In this document: one piece after another, positions 17,090-26,734 of the stretch
Position numbering within the stretch: position 1 is the stretch's first letter
How the letters are laid out: every line of letters starts with the position of its first letter
DNA from: Alteromonas aestuariivivens
GTDB lineage: Bacteria; Pseudomonadota; Gammaproteobacteria; Enterobacterales; Alteromonadaceae
Direction of reading: 5' to 3'
DNA length: 64,000 nucleotides
Assembly: GCF_003367475.1 (NCBI RefSeq)
Contig: NZ_QRHA01000001.1
Coordinates: 248,001-312,000, forward strand
Notes under the pieces: generated by a model
Seen by the model: only the letters and a program-made list of their open reading frames with translations
Told to the model about the DNA's origin: nothing
The model's database searches: none
Program-made: the position numbers and the translations under genes

Positions 17090-20000
17090 ATGAATTACGG
17101 AAAGGACTCACGTATGCCAATGCTACGTTATCTATTGTTAGTAATTTCGCTTTTAGGTTTTTCGACTCAGCACGTAAACGCTGAAGTGACTTTGGAAAGC
17201 CAGGTTAAAATCGCCGATAACGCATTGCATTTCGATGGCGTAAAAGTTAGCGCTAGCACGCCAGATAACGGTACCGAAAAATACGATTATTATTATGGGC
17301 CACAAATATCTGCCCATGGCGATAGTATCAAAACCTATAAACACTATGTGTTCACAACCTGGTATCGCGGTGGCAAGTACGATCGTCACGTAATGTTAAC
17401 CCGTTACAACACGTTAACAGGTAGCAAAGCAACGATTGAATTCCCTCATCGCCACACTGGATTTAGCGGCAAACCACACATAGGTGAATCACACAACACC
17501 ATTGCGGTCGCAGTGAGCCCAATAAACGGCACTATTCATCTACTCTACGATATGCATAGCTATCGTGATCAGGGCGTCTTTAAAGACGATTTCTTCCGTT
17601 ATAGCTACTCGGTTCCTGGTGCTGCGGAAGTATCTGATAGCGACTTTACGCTTAGCCAATTTGTAAAAGACACCAGCAGTATTAGCCAAGGTCCTGATGA
17701 CTATAAACACGTCACAATGACAGGTGATTTAGCGGATGTTCTTGATGACACCAGGCTAACTTACCCTAAATTCTTTACTAACTCAGATGGCACCTTGCTC
17801 TCTTATATGCGTAATGGCAGAGACAATAACGGCCGCTACGTATTTAACCGTTATGATGCAGTAAACCAAAAATGGTCTAGGTACACAGCGTTTAACTCAC
17901 TGGATGCTATTGATAAAGGCAACGATTACAACTGGGGCTTATATGGAAACATGAAATACGTTGCAGGAAAATTGCGCGTTGGTTTCCAGCAACGTCAGGC
18001 AGTTTCTACTGACAGGTATACTCATCAAAACGGTGTTTACTACGCCTATTCTGATCACCCTGAAGGTTTTGGCGATTGGAAAAACCACCACGGTGAATCA
18101 ATAACTTGGCCGTTAGTTAACTCAGATGAAATTAAAGTGTTTGAGCCGGGTGACTTCATCACTGGTCATGAAGATCCTAACTCTGTTTATATGGTTAGCT
18201 ACTTTGACTGGACAGTAACTGAACGGGGCGATATTCACATCATCAGTCGCGTACGCTCAGCAGACAGCAAACGAGCTGATTTCCAACAAGTATATATTCA
18301 CTCTTACAAGCCTATGGGGGCGACTGAATTTATTCATTCTACAGAATTTACTGGTGCTCAAAGCCTTTATACATCTGGAAACAATGTCTACGTTATTGGT
18401 TTAAACGGCTCGGGACGCCCGTTTGTAGAAAAAACCGAAGGTGGTACCAGCAACTTCACCCGTGTATATGACGGCGACTCTGGAACGCAGTTCTCCCACG
18501 GTGTTCCATACATCAGTAAAGGAAAGCTCTATTACTACTTAATGGAAAAAGCTGAAGGTAGTGCTCGCCCTGTTCATATACAAGTTATTGATTTAGATAT
18601 TGAAAACAATGAAAACGCACCGGAAGTTAAATTCCCTTGGTCGTCAAAAACCGTTGACGAAGGTTATGAGCAACTAATCTTTGAAGTAAAAGCCACCCCT
18701 GTTGAAGGTCGTACCATTGAATCGGTGTCTTTATACATTAACGACCAATTAATTCGTGTTGATGATTCCTATAAATTCTTATTTGGTCATGCCAGCAAGC
18801 CACACGAAACGGGTGCTATGGGTTGGTTAGACACTCACAAGCCAAACCCAAACCCATTACCAGCGGGTACTCACGTATTTAAAGCGGTTGCACTTGACAG
18901 TGAAGGCGATACGGGGGTAGCGACCATGACTTTAACAGTCAAATCTGATGGTCCGATCGTTCAGTTCCCTGAAACAGAAATGACGGTTAATGAAGGCTTT
19001 GAGCGCTTGGAGTTCAGAATAGATGCCAGCAGCCCAATTGAAGGCCGCACCATAGAATCAGTCACCTTATACATCAATGATGAATTAGTGCGTGTCGACA
19101 CTAAACCGTCTTGGCATTTTGGTCATCAATATAACGCCCATGAAACAGGTGCTATGGGTTGGATCAGCTGTGATCAAGATCCAGTTCCTACCCCTTGCCA
19201 TGAGCCAAACCCTAACCCATTACCTGCAGGTGAGCATATCTTTAAAGCGGTTGCCGTTGATAGCGCTGGCGATTCGGGCGAAACAACCATGAAGGTCATT
19301 GTTAAAGCTGCGCCCAAACCTCCGGTATTAACCTGGCCTAATGATGTGGTGACCGTTTACGAAGGTTATCCGCAATTAATGATTATTCTAAAAGCGGAAT
19401 CACCCAATGAAGGTGGCTCAATTCAATCAGTCACCTTATATAGAAATGGCGAGCTGGTGCGTGTTGATACCAAACCGTCATGGAATTTTGGTCATCCGTA
19501 TGCACCTTATGAATTTGGCGCTATGGGCTGGATAAGCTGCGATCAAGACCCTAAACCTACACCATGCCACACACCAAACCCTAATCCGTTAGGCGTTGGT
19601 ACTCATACTTTCACCGCTGTTGCTAAAGATAATAACGGATTAGAAACGTCTGCAGACATGACGCTTATTGTTGAGGAAGTTCCGGCACCCCATGTAGACT
19701 TTGTTTACGATGAAATGGATTTATCAGTGGGTTATGAGTCGCTATCAACATCAGTTACCACTGAATCGATTGTTAGCTGGGTTGGTATTGAACGTGTTGA
19801 CTTGTACCTGGACGACAACTTAGTGCGTGACATTTACGAAGCGCCATACACATGGGGCGGCTATGACTATCCTACAGAGTTGCTGGGTGCTGCAGCAGGA
19901 ACCCATATCCTAAAAGCGGTTGCTACCGATACCAACGGTAAGTCTTCTGAAACCGATATGAGCTTTACTGTGAAGCCATCGGTAATTTCGGTTGATTCAG

Positions 20001-20344
20001 AAGAGGAAGGCTACGAAGCTGCCAAGATCTTCGATGGTGATACGAGTGATGACTCTAGTTGGTCAGCAGCACAAAACGGCACTAAAGACGTCATCGTTGA
20101 TTTTGGTGAAGTGAAAACGATTTCAGGTACTAAACTTTGGACTACTGAAGGTCAAGAAGTTAAATACCAAATATTCGTTGCTAACTCACTTGATGAAGAA
20201 TTCGTAAAGGTAGCGAAACATCAAAACAAAGATGATGATGCTCAACCGACGGTAACTGAATTCTACGCTGAAGGTCGTTATGTAAAACTAATGGCTATCG
20301 GTGACTGGCCAAATATCAATGAGCTTGAGGTGATATACGAGTAA
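17090..20344 (+). CDS. Secreted BNR_4 polysaccharide lyase-like protein with Ig-like repeats and C-terminal F5/8-like domain
   Basis: 1084 residues. A signal peptide ends near HVNA (residue 32). Residues about 45-500 form a BNR_4-type seven-bladed propeller, with motifs such as [21 protein letters not shown] and [20 protein letters not shown]. This is the fold of ulvan lyases of families PL24/PL25, the best guess for function; other BNR_4 enzymes are possible. Three closely similar Ig-like modules follow (about 511-618, 622-740, 745-860; core [20 protein letters not shown] and a GAMGW turn). Then comes a degenerate fourth (867-960) and a discoidin-like carbohydrate-binding region (963-1084). 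Two starts have good ribosome sites (17090 and 17114). Codons are clearly AT-richer than in neighbouring genes, suggesting acquisition. No transporter or sulfatase genes accompany it. Confidence 0.7.
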   Translation: MNYGKDSRMPMLRYLLLVISLLGFSTQHVNAEVTLESQVKIADNALHFDGVKVSASTPDNGTEKYDYYYGPQISAHGDSIKTYKHYVFTTWYRGGKYDRHVMLTRYNTLTGSKATIEFPHRHTGFSGKPHIGESHNTIAVAVSPINGTIHLLYDMHSYRDQGVFKDDFFRYSYSVPGAAEVSDSDFTLSQFVKDTSSISQGPDDYKHVTMTGDLADVLDDTRLTYPKFFTNSDGTLLSYMRNGRDNNGRYVFNRYDAVNQKWSRYTAFNSLDAIDKGNDYNWGLYGNMKYVAGKLRVGFQQRQAVSTDRYTHQNGVYYAYSDHPEGFGDWKNHHGESITWPLVNSDEIKVFEPGDFITGHEDPNSVYMVSYFDWTVTERGDIHIISRVRSADSKRADFQQVYIHSYKPMGATEFIHSTEFTGAQSLYTSGNNVYVIGLNGSGRPFVEKTEGGTSNFTRVYDGDSGTQFSHGVPYISKGKLYYYLMEKAEGSARPVHIQVIDLDIENNENAPEVKFPWSSKTVDEGYEQLIFEVKATPVEGRTIESVSLYINDQLIRVDDSYKFLFGHASKPHETGAMGWLDTHKPNPNPLPAGTHVFKAVALDSEGDTGVATMTLTVKSDGPIVQFPETEMTVNEGFERLEFRIDASSPIEGRTIESVTLYINDELVRVDTKPSWHFGHQYNAHETGAMGWISCDQDPVPTPCHEPNPNPLPAGEHIFKAVAVDSAGDSGETTMKVIVKAAPKPPVLTWPNDVVTVYEGYPQLMIILKAESPNEGGSIQSVTLYRNGELVRVDTKPSWNFGHPYAPYEFGAMGWISCDQDPKPTPCHTPNPNPLGVGTHTFTAVAKDNNGLETSADMTLIVEEVPAPHVDFVYDEMDLSVGYESLSTSVTTESIVSWVGIERVDLYLDDNLVRDIYEAPYTWGGYDYPTELLGAAAGTHILKAVATDTNGKSSETDMSFTVKPSVISVDSEEEGYEAAKIFDGDTSDDSSWSAAQNGTKDVIVDFGEVKTISGTKLWTTEGQEVKYQIFVANSLDEEFVKVAKHQNKDDDAQPTVTEFYAEGRYVKLMAIGDWPNINELEVIYE

Positions 20345-20383
20345 AATATCGCTTGATGATCACACTACTACTTCTAAAGGAAT

Positions 20384-20414
20384 AAAAAAACGCCGCAGAT
20401 TGCGGCGTTTTTTG
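20384..20414. terminator. Bidirectional terminator between the lyase-like gene and serA
   Basis: CGCCGCA GAT TGCGGCG with an A-run on the left and a T-run on the right, so it works for both convergent transcripts. Confidence 0.95.
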
Positions 20415-20428
20415 TGCGTGTGTTTAAC

Positions 20429-21658
20429 TCAGTGCAGGATACGGGCTTTTATTGTGCCGTCAATCTGCTGCAGTTGAGCCAGGCCCTCGTAGGCTTTGTC
20501 AGCTTCCACATCTACCACAACATAACCAATCTCTGCGCTGGTTTGCAGATACTGCGCCTCAATATTGATGCCTTTTTCAGCGAACGTCTGGTTGATTTGG
20601 GTCAGTACACCCGGGCGATTCTGGTGAATGTGCAGCAATCGTGAACGACCTACGTGCTCCGGCAGGGAAACCTCAGGGAAGTTAACCGCCGACAGGGTGG
20701 AGCCATTGTCACTGTATTTGGCCAGTTTTCCAGCTACTTCCACGCCGATATTTTCCTGTGCTTCCTGGGTACTGCCACCCACGTGCGGGGTCAGGATCAC
20801 GTTGTCAAACTGGCGCAGCGGCGACACGAACTCTTCGCTGTTCGACTTCGGCTCTACCGGAAATACATCAATGGCTGCGCCATGAATGTGGCCAGATTCC
20901 AGCGCATTCACCAAAGCGTCAATATCAATTACGGTGCCCCGTGAAGCGTTGATTAAAATGCTGCCGGCTTTCATCTTGGCCAGTTCCCGGGCACCAATCA
21001 GGTTTTGGGTTTGGGCCGTTTCCGGTACATGCAGAGAAACCACATCTGAAGTGCTTAACAGGGTATCCAGGCTTTTTACCTGGGTGGAGTTACCTAATAC
21101 CAGTTTGTCTTCAATATCGTAAAACTGCACGCGCATACCCAGATGCTCGGCCAGGATACTGAGCTGAGTACCAATGTGGCCGTAACCAATAATACCCAGT
21201 GTTTTGCCTCGTGCTTCTACGGAACCAACGGCACTCTTGTCCCATTCGCCGCGGTGTGCTTTGGCATTTTTGTCCGGAATGCCACGCAATAACAAAATCA
21301 GCTGGCCCAGCACCAATTCAGCGACCGAGCGGGTATTGGAGAAGGGGGCGTTGAACACAGGAATGCCCCGTGAGCGGGTGGCGTCCAGATCAACCTGGTT
21401 GGTTCCGATGCAGAAGCAACCCACGGCAACCAGTTTGCTGGCCGCTTCAATCACATTTTCGGTCAGGTAGGTTCGAGAGCGAATGCCGATGAAATGCACA
21501 TCTTTGATCTTTTCGATCAATTCGTCTTCCGGCAAAGACGTTTTCAAATATTCAATGTTGGTGTAACCATTGGCTTTAAAGGTCTCAACCGCACTTTGGT
21601 GGAGTCCTTCCAACAGCAGGATACGGATTTTATCCTTGGGTAGTGAAACTTTACTCAT
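20429..21658 (-). CDS. serA: D-3-phosphoglycerate dehydrogenase
   Basis: First enzyme of serine synthesis, oxidising 3-phosphoglycerate with NAD. 409 residues, nearly collinear with E. coli SerA. Visible are the N-terminal KVSLPKDKIRILLLEGLHQ, Rossmann GYGHIGTQL, catalytic Arg/Glu/His regions (NASRGTVID, VEPKSN, LTPHVGGSTQEAQ) and a C-terminal ACT domain for serine feedback (HIHQNRPGVLTQIN). Last gene of a minus-strand run after rpiA, 173 bases away. Tandem MetJ-type boxes lie in the leader. Confidence 0.98.
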   Translation of the reverse strand: MSKVSLPKDKIRILLLEGLHQSAVETFKANGYTNIEYLKTSLPEDELIEKIKDVHFIGIRSRTYLTENVIEAASKLVAVGCFCIGTNQVDLDATRSRGIPVFNAPFSNTRSVAELVLGQLILLLRGIPDKNAKAHRGEWDKSAVGSVEARGKTLGIIGYGHIGTQLSILAEHLGMRVQFYDIEDKLVLGNSTQVKSLDTLLSTSDVVSLHVPETAQTQNLIGARELAKMKAGSILINASRGTVIDIDALVNALESGHIHGAAIDVFPVEPKSNSEEFVSPLRQFDNVILTPHVGGSTQEAQENIGVEVAGKLAKYSDNGSTLSAVNFPEVSLPEHVGRSRLLHIHQNRPGVLTQINQTFAEKGINIEAQYLQTSAEIGYVVVDVEADKAYEGLAQLQQIDGTIKARILH

Positions 21659-21694
21659 TGCTTCGCATCTCGATACGGGAAAAGTGGATTAAAA

Positions 21695-21710
21695 AGACAT
21701 CTGGACGTCT
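21695..21710. promoter_or_regulatory. Tandem MetJ-type operator upstream of serA
   Basis: AGACATCT followed directly by GGACGTCT, each matching the MetJ met-box AGACGTCT at seven of eight positions, at the eight-base spacing MetJ needs. It is 36 bases before the serA start. A weak TATTTT -10 box lies just upstream. Regulation of serA by MetJ is inferred, not shown. Confidence 0.6.
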
Positions 21711-21831
21711 AAATGGGTAAAATAGCAGAACTCAGCGACAGAGAAAAGTGCTATTTTTGTTCAGTTTGTTCAGGTTACAGGCAAATTCCCATGCAGGCTT
21801 GCCTGCAAGGCCAGGCCAGCGGTGTGAACTG

Positions 21832-22485
21832 TTAATGAGTCTCAACGCCCTGCTCGGTAGCAACCAGCACCACATCTGCACCTCGATGGGCAAAAATGCC
21901 GTTGGTGACCACGCCGGCAATATTATTGATGGTGGATTCCATTTCCCGCGGGTTGAGAATTTTGAGGTTATGCACGTCCAGAATCACATTACCGTTATCG
22001 GTAATTACGCCCTGGCGCCACACCGGATCGCCGCCCAGTTTGACCAGCTCCCTTGCCACATAGGAACGGGCCATCGGAATCACTTCCACCGGCAGGGGAA
22101 AGTCGCCGAGCACATCCACCTGCTTGGTGTCATCCACAATGCAGACAAACTTTTTGGCTACCGCGGCAACAATTTTTTCCTGGGTGAGCGCGGCACCCCC
22201 ACCTTTAATCATGTGTTTGTGGGGAGTGACTTCGTCGGCACCATCAACGTAAATCGACAGACTGTCCACTTCGTTGAGTTCAAACACGTCAATACCCAGT
22301 GCTTTCAGCCTGGCCGTTGAAGCCACTGAACTGGATACGGCGCCTGCCAGTTTGTGTTTGATGTCAGCCAGGGCATCAATAAAGAAATTTACGGTAGAGC
22401 CGGTGCCAACACCAATGATGGTGTCAGCTTCAATGTAATCCAGTGCAGCCAGGGCAACCGCCTGCTTTTTGGTATTCTGATCCAT
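21832..22485 (-). CDS. rpiA: Ribose-5-phosphate isomerase A
   Basis: Interconverts ribose 5-phosphate and ribulose 5-phosphate in the pentose phosphate pathway. 217 residues, the family's usual length. Motifs include [34 protein letters not shown] and the C-terminal [15 protein letters not shown]. It follows ygfA after 45 bases, and serA follows it, the order seen in E. coli relatives. Confidence 0.97.
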   Translation of the reverse strand: MDQNTKKQAVALAALDYIEADTIIGVGTGSTVNFFIDALADIKHKLAGAVSSSVASTARLKALGIDVFELNEVDSLSIYVDGADEVTPHKHMIKGGGAALTQEKIVAAVAKKFVCIVDDTKQVDVLGDFPLPVEVIPMARSYVARELVKLGGDPVWRQGVITDNGNVILDVHNLKILNPREMESTINNIAGVVTNGIFAHRGADVVLVATEQGVETH

Positions 22486-22530
22486 AGTTATAGACTCCTG
22501 AAATTTTGCCGAAGTGTACCTGAATTCGGG

Positions 22531-23163
22531 TTAAATGTGATGCCCTTTGGTGTTCGCGTCTAAAATTCTGCTACTTGCGCTGATGAAGCCTGCGGGCGTG
22601 AGAATTCCGTCAAGCGGAATGTCCCAGGACTCCACCGGCAAGTTCCGTACCTGCTGGCATTCGTGGGCCACACCCAGCAAAAGCGGGCGCTTGTCAGCCT
22701 CGATCAGCCCCGCCAGGGTGCGATCATAGAAGCCGCCACCCATGCCCAACCGGTTACCGGCAGCATCAAAGCCTACCAGTGGCAGTAAAATCATATCGTG
22801 TTGCGGCACAAGCCGAACAGCCGTGCAGTCCAAAACCGGTTCCTCGATACCAAAGCGATTCAGGTGCATTGGGGTTGTGTTCATATAACGCTGAAACAGT
22901 AAAGCGTTGCCACTGAACGGATGAAGCACAGGCAAGGTGATTTCTGCACGGTTGCACTGCAGCCACTGAAGCAGGGGCTGCAAGCTGACCTCGCCGTCGT
23001 TGGCCAGATAGAGAGCAACACGTCCGGGAACGGCATGAAAATGCCTTTGCCACTGTTCAAGCAGTTGAACGGCCGCCCGCTGCTGCTGCGCCGGGGTTAA
23101 CTGGCGACGGGCCCGGCGCAGTTCACGCCTGAGCGCATTACGGGCATCGTTGAGCTGTGTCAT
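22531..23163 (-). CDS. ygfA: 5-formyltetrahydrofolate cyclo-ligase
   Basis: ATP-dependent conversion of 5-formyl-THF to 5,10-methenyl-THF. 210 residues: a basic N-terminal helix (ALRRELRRARRQL), the LPLVGFDAAGNRLGMGGGFYDR signature that binds ATP, and a C-terminal HECQ / IPLDGIL region. Its ATG overlaps the stop of the upstream kinase gene (ATGA), implying translational coupling. In relatives ygfA follows 6S RNA directly; here three genes are inserted between them. Confidence 0.95.
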   Translation of the reverse strand: MTQLNDARNALRRELRRARRQLTPAQQQRAAVQLLEQWQRHFHAVPGRVALYLANDGEVSLQPLLQWLQCNRAEITLPVLHPFSGNALLFQRYMNTTPMHLNRFGIEEPVLDCTAVRLVPQHDMILLPLVGFDAAGNRLGMGGGFYDRTLAGLIEADKRPLLLGVAHECQQVRNLPVESWDIPLDGILTPAGFISASSRILDANTKGHHI

Positions 23164-24794
23164 TTGTGGTTATCTTTATTGGCCAATAACTGCTTAAGCA
23201 GTTCGCTGAGCTGGATTTTATCCACCGGTTTGGTCAGTTTTTGACTGATGCCGGCAGCCCTTAGTTTGTGCTCATCAACCAGGGAGTCGGCGGTCAGGGC
23301 CACGATACAAGCCTGCGGATACCGCTTGCAAATGGTTTGGCTGGCTTCCAAACCAGACATTCCCGGCAGGTTGAGGTCCATCAGTATCAGCCCGAAGCTG
23401 TTGTTCTCACAGGCGTCAATTGCCTGTTCACCGGTATCGGCAGTCACCACCCGGCAGGGAAATGGGGCCAGCAGGGCTTGCATCACCAGCCGGTTAATTT
23501 CGTTGTCTTCTACTACCAGAACATCCGTGCAGTCAGTTGCTGGTGAAATCCCGTCAGGGTTCGCTTGCTGAGAAGTTGAGGTGTTTACAGGCACGATCAC
23601 CTCGATGCTCGTGCCCTTGCCGAGCTCACTGTCCACATGGATGTGGCCTTTCATCAGATCAATCAGTGCCTTGGTGATCGCCATGCCGAGGCCTGAACCC
23701 TCGGTATGTCTGGCTGAGGCCAGGCGCACAAAGGGGGTGAATAAATGCTCAAGCTCCTGTGAGGAAATTCCCGGCCCGTTGTCCTTTACGGTAATCACAA
23801 TGCCGCGCTGCTGCCAGTTCACGTTGCAACAAACAGATTGCCCTGCTGGTGTAAACTTTATCGCATTGCTCAGTAAATTAACCACTATCTGGGTGAATTT
23901 GTTGTCGTCCAGATAAATCCATTCTGGCAAGGATTGAGAAAGGGTAGTTGTCAATTCCACCCCTTTGATTTTGCTTTGCTGTTCCGCAAAAGAAAACACG
24001 TGAGTGAACAACGCCCTTGATTTTACACTTCTGGGTGTAAGCTCCAGGGTTCCTGCCTCCATCTGTCGCAGATCCAGAATCGAGTTAACCACTTCCAGCA
24101 ATCTGGTACCGCTGGTATGTATGTGGTTGAGTGCTTCCAATTTGTTTGCAGAATCTTTGCTGGCCCTGGCTTCTTCCAGCAGCAGCTGACTGAAGCTGTT
24201 TATTGCATTGAGGGGCGTTTTTACCTCATGGCTGACGTAGGATAAGAAATCGCTTTTTAACTGGCTCTGCTCAGCCAGCAGGCTGTTTTTGCGTCTAAGT
24301 TCAAGGTGACTCATCACCGACTTCGACAGCGTTTTTAACGATTGTTTCTGGACAGAGTTGAGAGTATGCGGGCGATCGCTGATCACGCAAAGGGTACCAA
24401 GGCGATAGCCGGATTCACTGACCAAGGGGACGCCTGCGTAAAACCGGATGTGCGGTGGGCCGGTGACCAGTGGATTCTGGGCAAAGCGCGGGTCCTTTCG
24501 GGCGTCGGCAATCTCCATGATCTCATCGTGCAGAATAGCGTGGGCACAGAATGCCACCTTGCGGTCGGTCTCCCTGACGTCAAGACCCTTGTGGGATTTA
24601 AACCACTGGCGGTCGGCATCGACCAGACTGATTAAAGCGATGGGGGTCTGGCACACCTGTGCTGCCAGTTCGGTAATTTCGTCAAACAGGGCTTCTTCTT
24701 CGGTGTCCAGCACTCCGTACTGGCATAACTCAGAAAGCCTCAACGGTTCGTTGTGAGGCATTTCCGGAAGCTTGAAAGGGCTGCCTGTTGTCAC
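23160..24794 (-). CDS. GAF-domain hybrid histidine kinase with C-terminal receiver
   Basis: About 544 residues. Numbered from the GTG at 24794, the parts are: a GAF domain at about 15-170 (EALFDEITELAAQVCQTPIALISLVD, then VAFCAHAILHDE); HisKA with the phospho-accepting His in SYVSHEVKTPLNAINSF; a HATPase with N-box NLLSNAIKFTPAG and G-boxes DNGPGIS and GSGLGMAI; and a receiver at about 420-540 (VLVVEDNEINRLV, phospho-Asp in LILMDLNLPGMSG). No transmembrane segment, so it is cytoplasmic. The frame opens further upstream at a GTG at 24833, but 24794 has AAGGA seven bases before it. Overlaps ygfA by four bases. Cognate signal unknown. Confidence 0.92.
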   Translation of the reverse strand: MTTGSPFKLPEMPHNEPLRLSELCQYGVLDTEEEALFDEITELAAQVCQTPIALISLVDADRQWFKSHKGLDVRETDRKVAFCAHAILHDEIMEIADARKDPRFAQNPLVTGPPHIRFYAGVPLVSESGYRLGTLCVISDRPHTLNSVQKQSLKTLSKSVMSHLELRRKNSLLAEQSQLKSDFLSYVSHEVKTPLNAINSFSQLLLEEARASKDSANKLEALNHIHTSGTRLLEVVNSILDLRQMEAGTLELTPRSVKSRALFTHVFSFAEQQSKIKGVELTTTLSQSLPEWIYLDDNKFTQIVVNLLSNAIKFTPAGQSVCCNVNWQQRGIVITVKDNGPGISSQELEHLFTPFVRLASARHTEGSGLGMAITKALIDLMKGHIHVDSELGKGTSIEVIVPVNTSTSQQANPDGISPATDCTDVLVVEDNEINRLVMQALLAPFPCRVVTADTGEQAIDACENNSFGLILMDLNLPGMSGLEASQTICKRYPQACIVALTADSLVDEHKLRAAGISQKLTKPVDKIQLSELLKQLLANKDNHK

Positions 24795-24854
24795 TTCTGC
24801 ATCCTTAACACTATTACTGGCGTGAAGGTGCACTGCACCTTCACCATCGTAAAC

Positions 24855-25796
24855 TCAGAGTGCGTAGGTTTCGATGAACAGTTTCTCCAGCGCACTGGCG
24901 TCAACCTTGGTGGCGACTTTAATGGTGCTGGCATTCAGCCAGTCAGGGCTGGCGGTTGTACCTGCTGGTGCGACTGAAGTCTGGCCCCGGTTCAGCGGGT
25001 CGGTGGAAACCCGGGCATGCCCTTCGGTCAGTTCAAACAGCTCGGGGTGGATAAGATGCGCAATCGGAAATGCATCGTGGAAACAGCAGAAGTGCTCATC
25101 CTTACCCAGGGAGTAGAAGTCAATGTAAAACTGCGCGGCCTTTTGCACAAAGCCACCCAGTTTGGGATTTTTCTGCGCCAGGGTTTCAACAAAACTGGGG
25201 GGGAAGTGCACCTTGTTGGTCACATCCAGGCCAAACATGGTGAGTTCCCAGTCAGCAGCAAAAACAATCTCGGCCGCATGGGCATCATTCCAGATGTTGG
25301 CTTCGGCAACCGGAGTCACATTCCCGGGAACAAACGCTGCGCCACCCATAATGCTCACCCCTTTTACCAGCTTGGGCAGTTCCGGCTCAAGCCGCAAAGC
25401 CAGCGCGAGATTGCCCAGCGGGCCAATGGCTACCAGAGTGATTTCGCCGGGATACTGGCGGGCCATATCGACGATGTATTGGGCTGAACTGCGCGGGTCC
25501 AGAGGTTTGTCAGAAGCCGGAAAACCAATGTTGCCAAAGCCGTCGTCGCCATGCACAAAATGGGCGTAACCGGATTCCGGCCCTACCCACGGCATACCTA
25601 CTCCCTGGGTAACCGGAATTTCCTGGCCTGCCAGTTCACAAAGTGTAACAGCGTTGCGCGCTGCCATGGTCACCGGTACGTTGCCGTACACGGTGGTCAG
25701 GCCCAGAACTTCGATTTGAGGGTGTTGAAAGGCAAAAAAGATTGCCATGGCATCGTCGATACCAGGGTCCGTGTCCAGAATTATTTTATGAGTCAT
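24855..25796 (-). CDS. Ribonucleoside hydrolase (inosine/uridine-preferring family)
   Basis: Cleaves nucleosides to base and ribose. 313 residues with the calcium-binding N-terminal motif IILDTDPGIDDAMAIFFAF, the mid-protein ITLVAIGPLGNLALAL and the later VMGGAAFVPGNVTPVAEANIWNDAHAA. The C-terminal active-site region HDAFPIAHLIHPELF is also intact. It follows ribokinase after 18 bases and supplies that enzyme with ribose. Exact substrate preference cannot be told from sequence. Confidence 0.93.
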   Translation of the reverse strand: MTHKIILDTDPGIDDAMAIFFAFQHPQIEVLGLTTVYGNVPVTMAARNAVTLCELAGQEIPVTQGVGMPWVGPESGYAHFVHGDDGFGNIGFPASDKPLDPRSSAQYIVDMARQYPGEITLVAIGPLGNLALALRLEPELPKLVKGVSIMGGAAFVPGNVTPVAEANIWNDAHAAEIVFAADWELTMFGLDVTNKVHFPPSFVETLAQKNPKLGGFVQKAAQFYIDFYSLGKDEHFCCFHDAFPIAHLIHPELFELTEGHARVSTDPLNRGQTSVAPAGTTASPDWLNASTIKVATKVDASALEKLFIETYAL

Positions 25797-25814
25797 ACTT
25801 TACTCGAATGTTGA

Positions 25815-26711
25815 TTAACCAGCGTGTTTGGCCAGAAAACGATCGACTTCTTTTTGGCTTGGAATTGATTGTGCCGCTCCTTCCCGGGTTACCGAAATGG
25901 CTGATGCGGCGCAGCCCCGAACCAATGCTTTTCGGGCGTCGGCATGTTCTGCATACGCTGACAGAAAGTAGCCAATAAAGGTGTCACCGGCGGCCGTGGT
26001 GTCTACAGCGTCAACACTGAACGCACTGACCTCAATGGTCTGCTCGCGGCGTAACATGATCACACCCTGTTTGCCCAGTGTAATGATCACTTCGGCATGT
26101 TGCCAGTTGGCTTTAAAATGGGCAATGATGTCGTCCAGCTCAGGCTCGCCGGTAATGGCTGCCGCTTCTGTTTCATTCACAATCAGCAGGTCAATGCACT
26201 CATACGGCAACTGTTTGACAGATTCACTCATGGGCGCAGGGTTGAAGGCTACCTTAAGGTGTTTGGCTTTGGCTGAACGCAGCACTTCTTCGATGCAACT
26301 GGTTTCATTCTGGGTGAGTACCCAGTCTGAGGCCCGGCTGTCAAGCAGCGCTCTTTCAACGTCTTTGGACGATATGGTTTGATTGGCGCCACCGAATAGC
26401 ACAATTGCATTTTCACCGCTGGGGGTGACCTGAATAATGGCGTGCCCCGTGGGCACGTCAGAGCAACTCAGGAAGCGGCAGTCAACGCCGCTTTTTATCA
26501 GCGCCTGTTTGAAACTGGCATCGTGTTCGTTAATGCTGCCAACGTGTTTTACATTGCCTCCGGCCTGGGCAAGGGCGATAGACTGATTAGCCCCTTTGCC
26601 GCCAAGAAGTTGCTGATAATGTGAAGAGGCCAGGGTTTCACCCGGCTGGACAAAATGATCGACCTGATAGACATGGTCGATATTAATGGAACCGAAATTA
26701 ATGATTGCCAT
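25815..26711 (-). CDS. rbsK: Ribokinase (PfkB family)
   Basis: Phosphorylates ribose to ribose 5-phosphate. 298 residues, with the N-terminal GSINIDHVYQVDHFVQPGET, GGKGANQSIALAQAGG, and the C-terminal PfkB signature VDTTAAGDTFIGYFLSAYA including the catalytic Asp. The second position of the classical DTTGAGD motif is Ala here (DTTAAGD), a tolerated variant. With the nucleoside hydrolase and RpiA nearby it makes a nucleoside-ribose salvage route. 6S RNA lies just upstream on the same strand. Confidence 0.9.
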   Translation of the reverse strand: MAIINFGSINIDHVYQVDHFVQPGETLASSHYQQLLGGKGANQSIALAQAGGNVKHVGSINEHDASFKQALIKSGVDCRFLSCSDVPTGHAIIQVTPSGENAIVLFGGANQTISSKDVERALLDSRASDWVLTQNETSCIEEVLRSAKAKHLKVAFNPAPMSESVKQLPYECIDLLIVNETEAAAITGEPELDDIIAHFKANWQHAEVIITLGKQGVIMLRREQTIEVSAFSVDAVDTTAAGDTFIGYFLSAYAEHADARKALVRGCAASAISVTREGAAQSIPSQKEVDRFLAKHAG

Positions 26712-26734
26712 TGAGTAATACCATCGTTAAAGGG

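Noticed and set aside
17090..20344. Sialidase annotation for the BNR protein
   Set aside because: The repeats are of the BNR_4 type with SHNTIAVAV and TIHLLYD motifs, not the Asp-box sialidase type with an FRIP motif.
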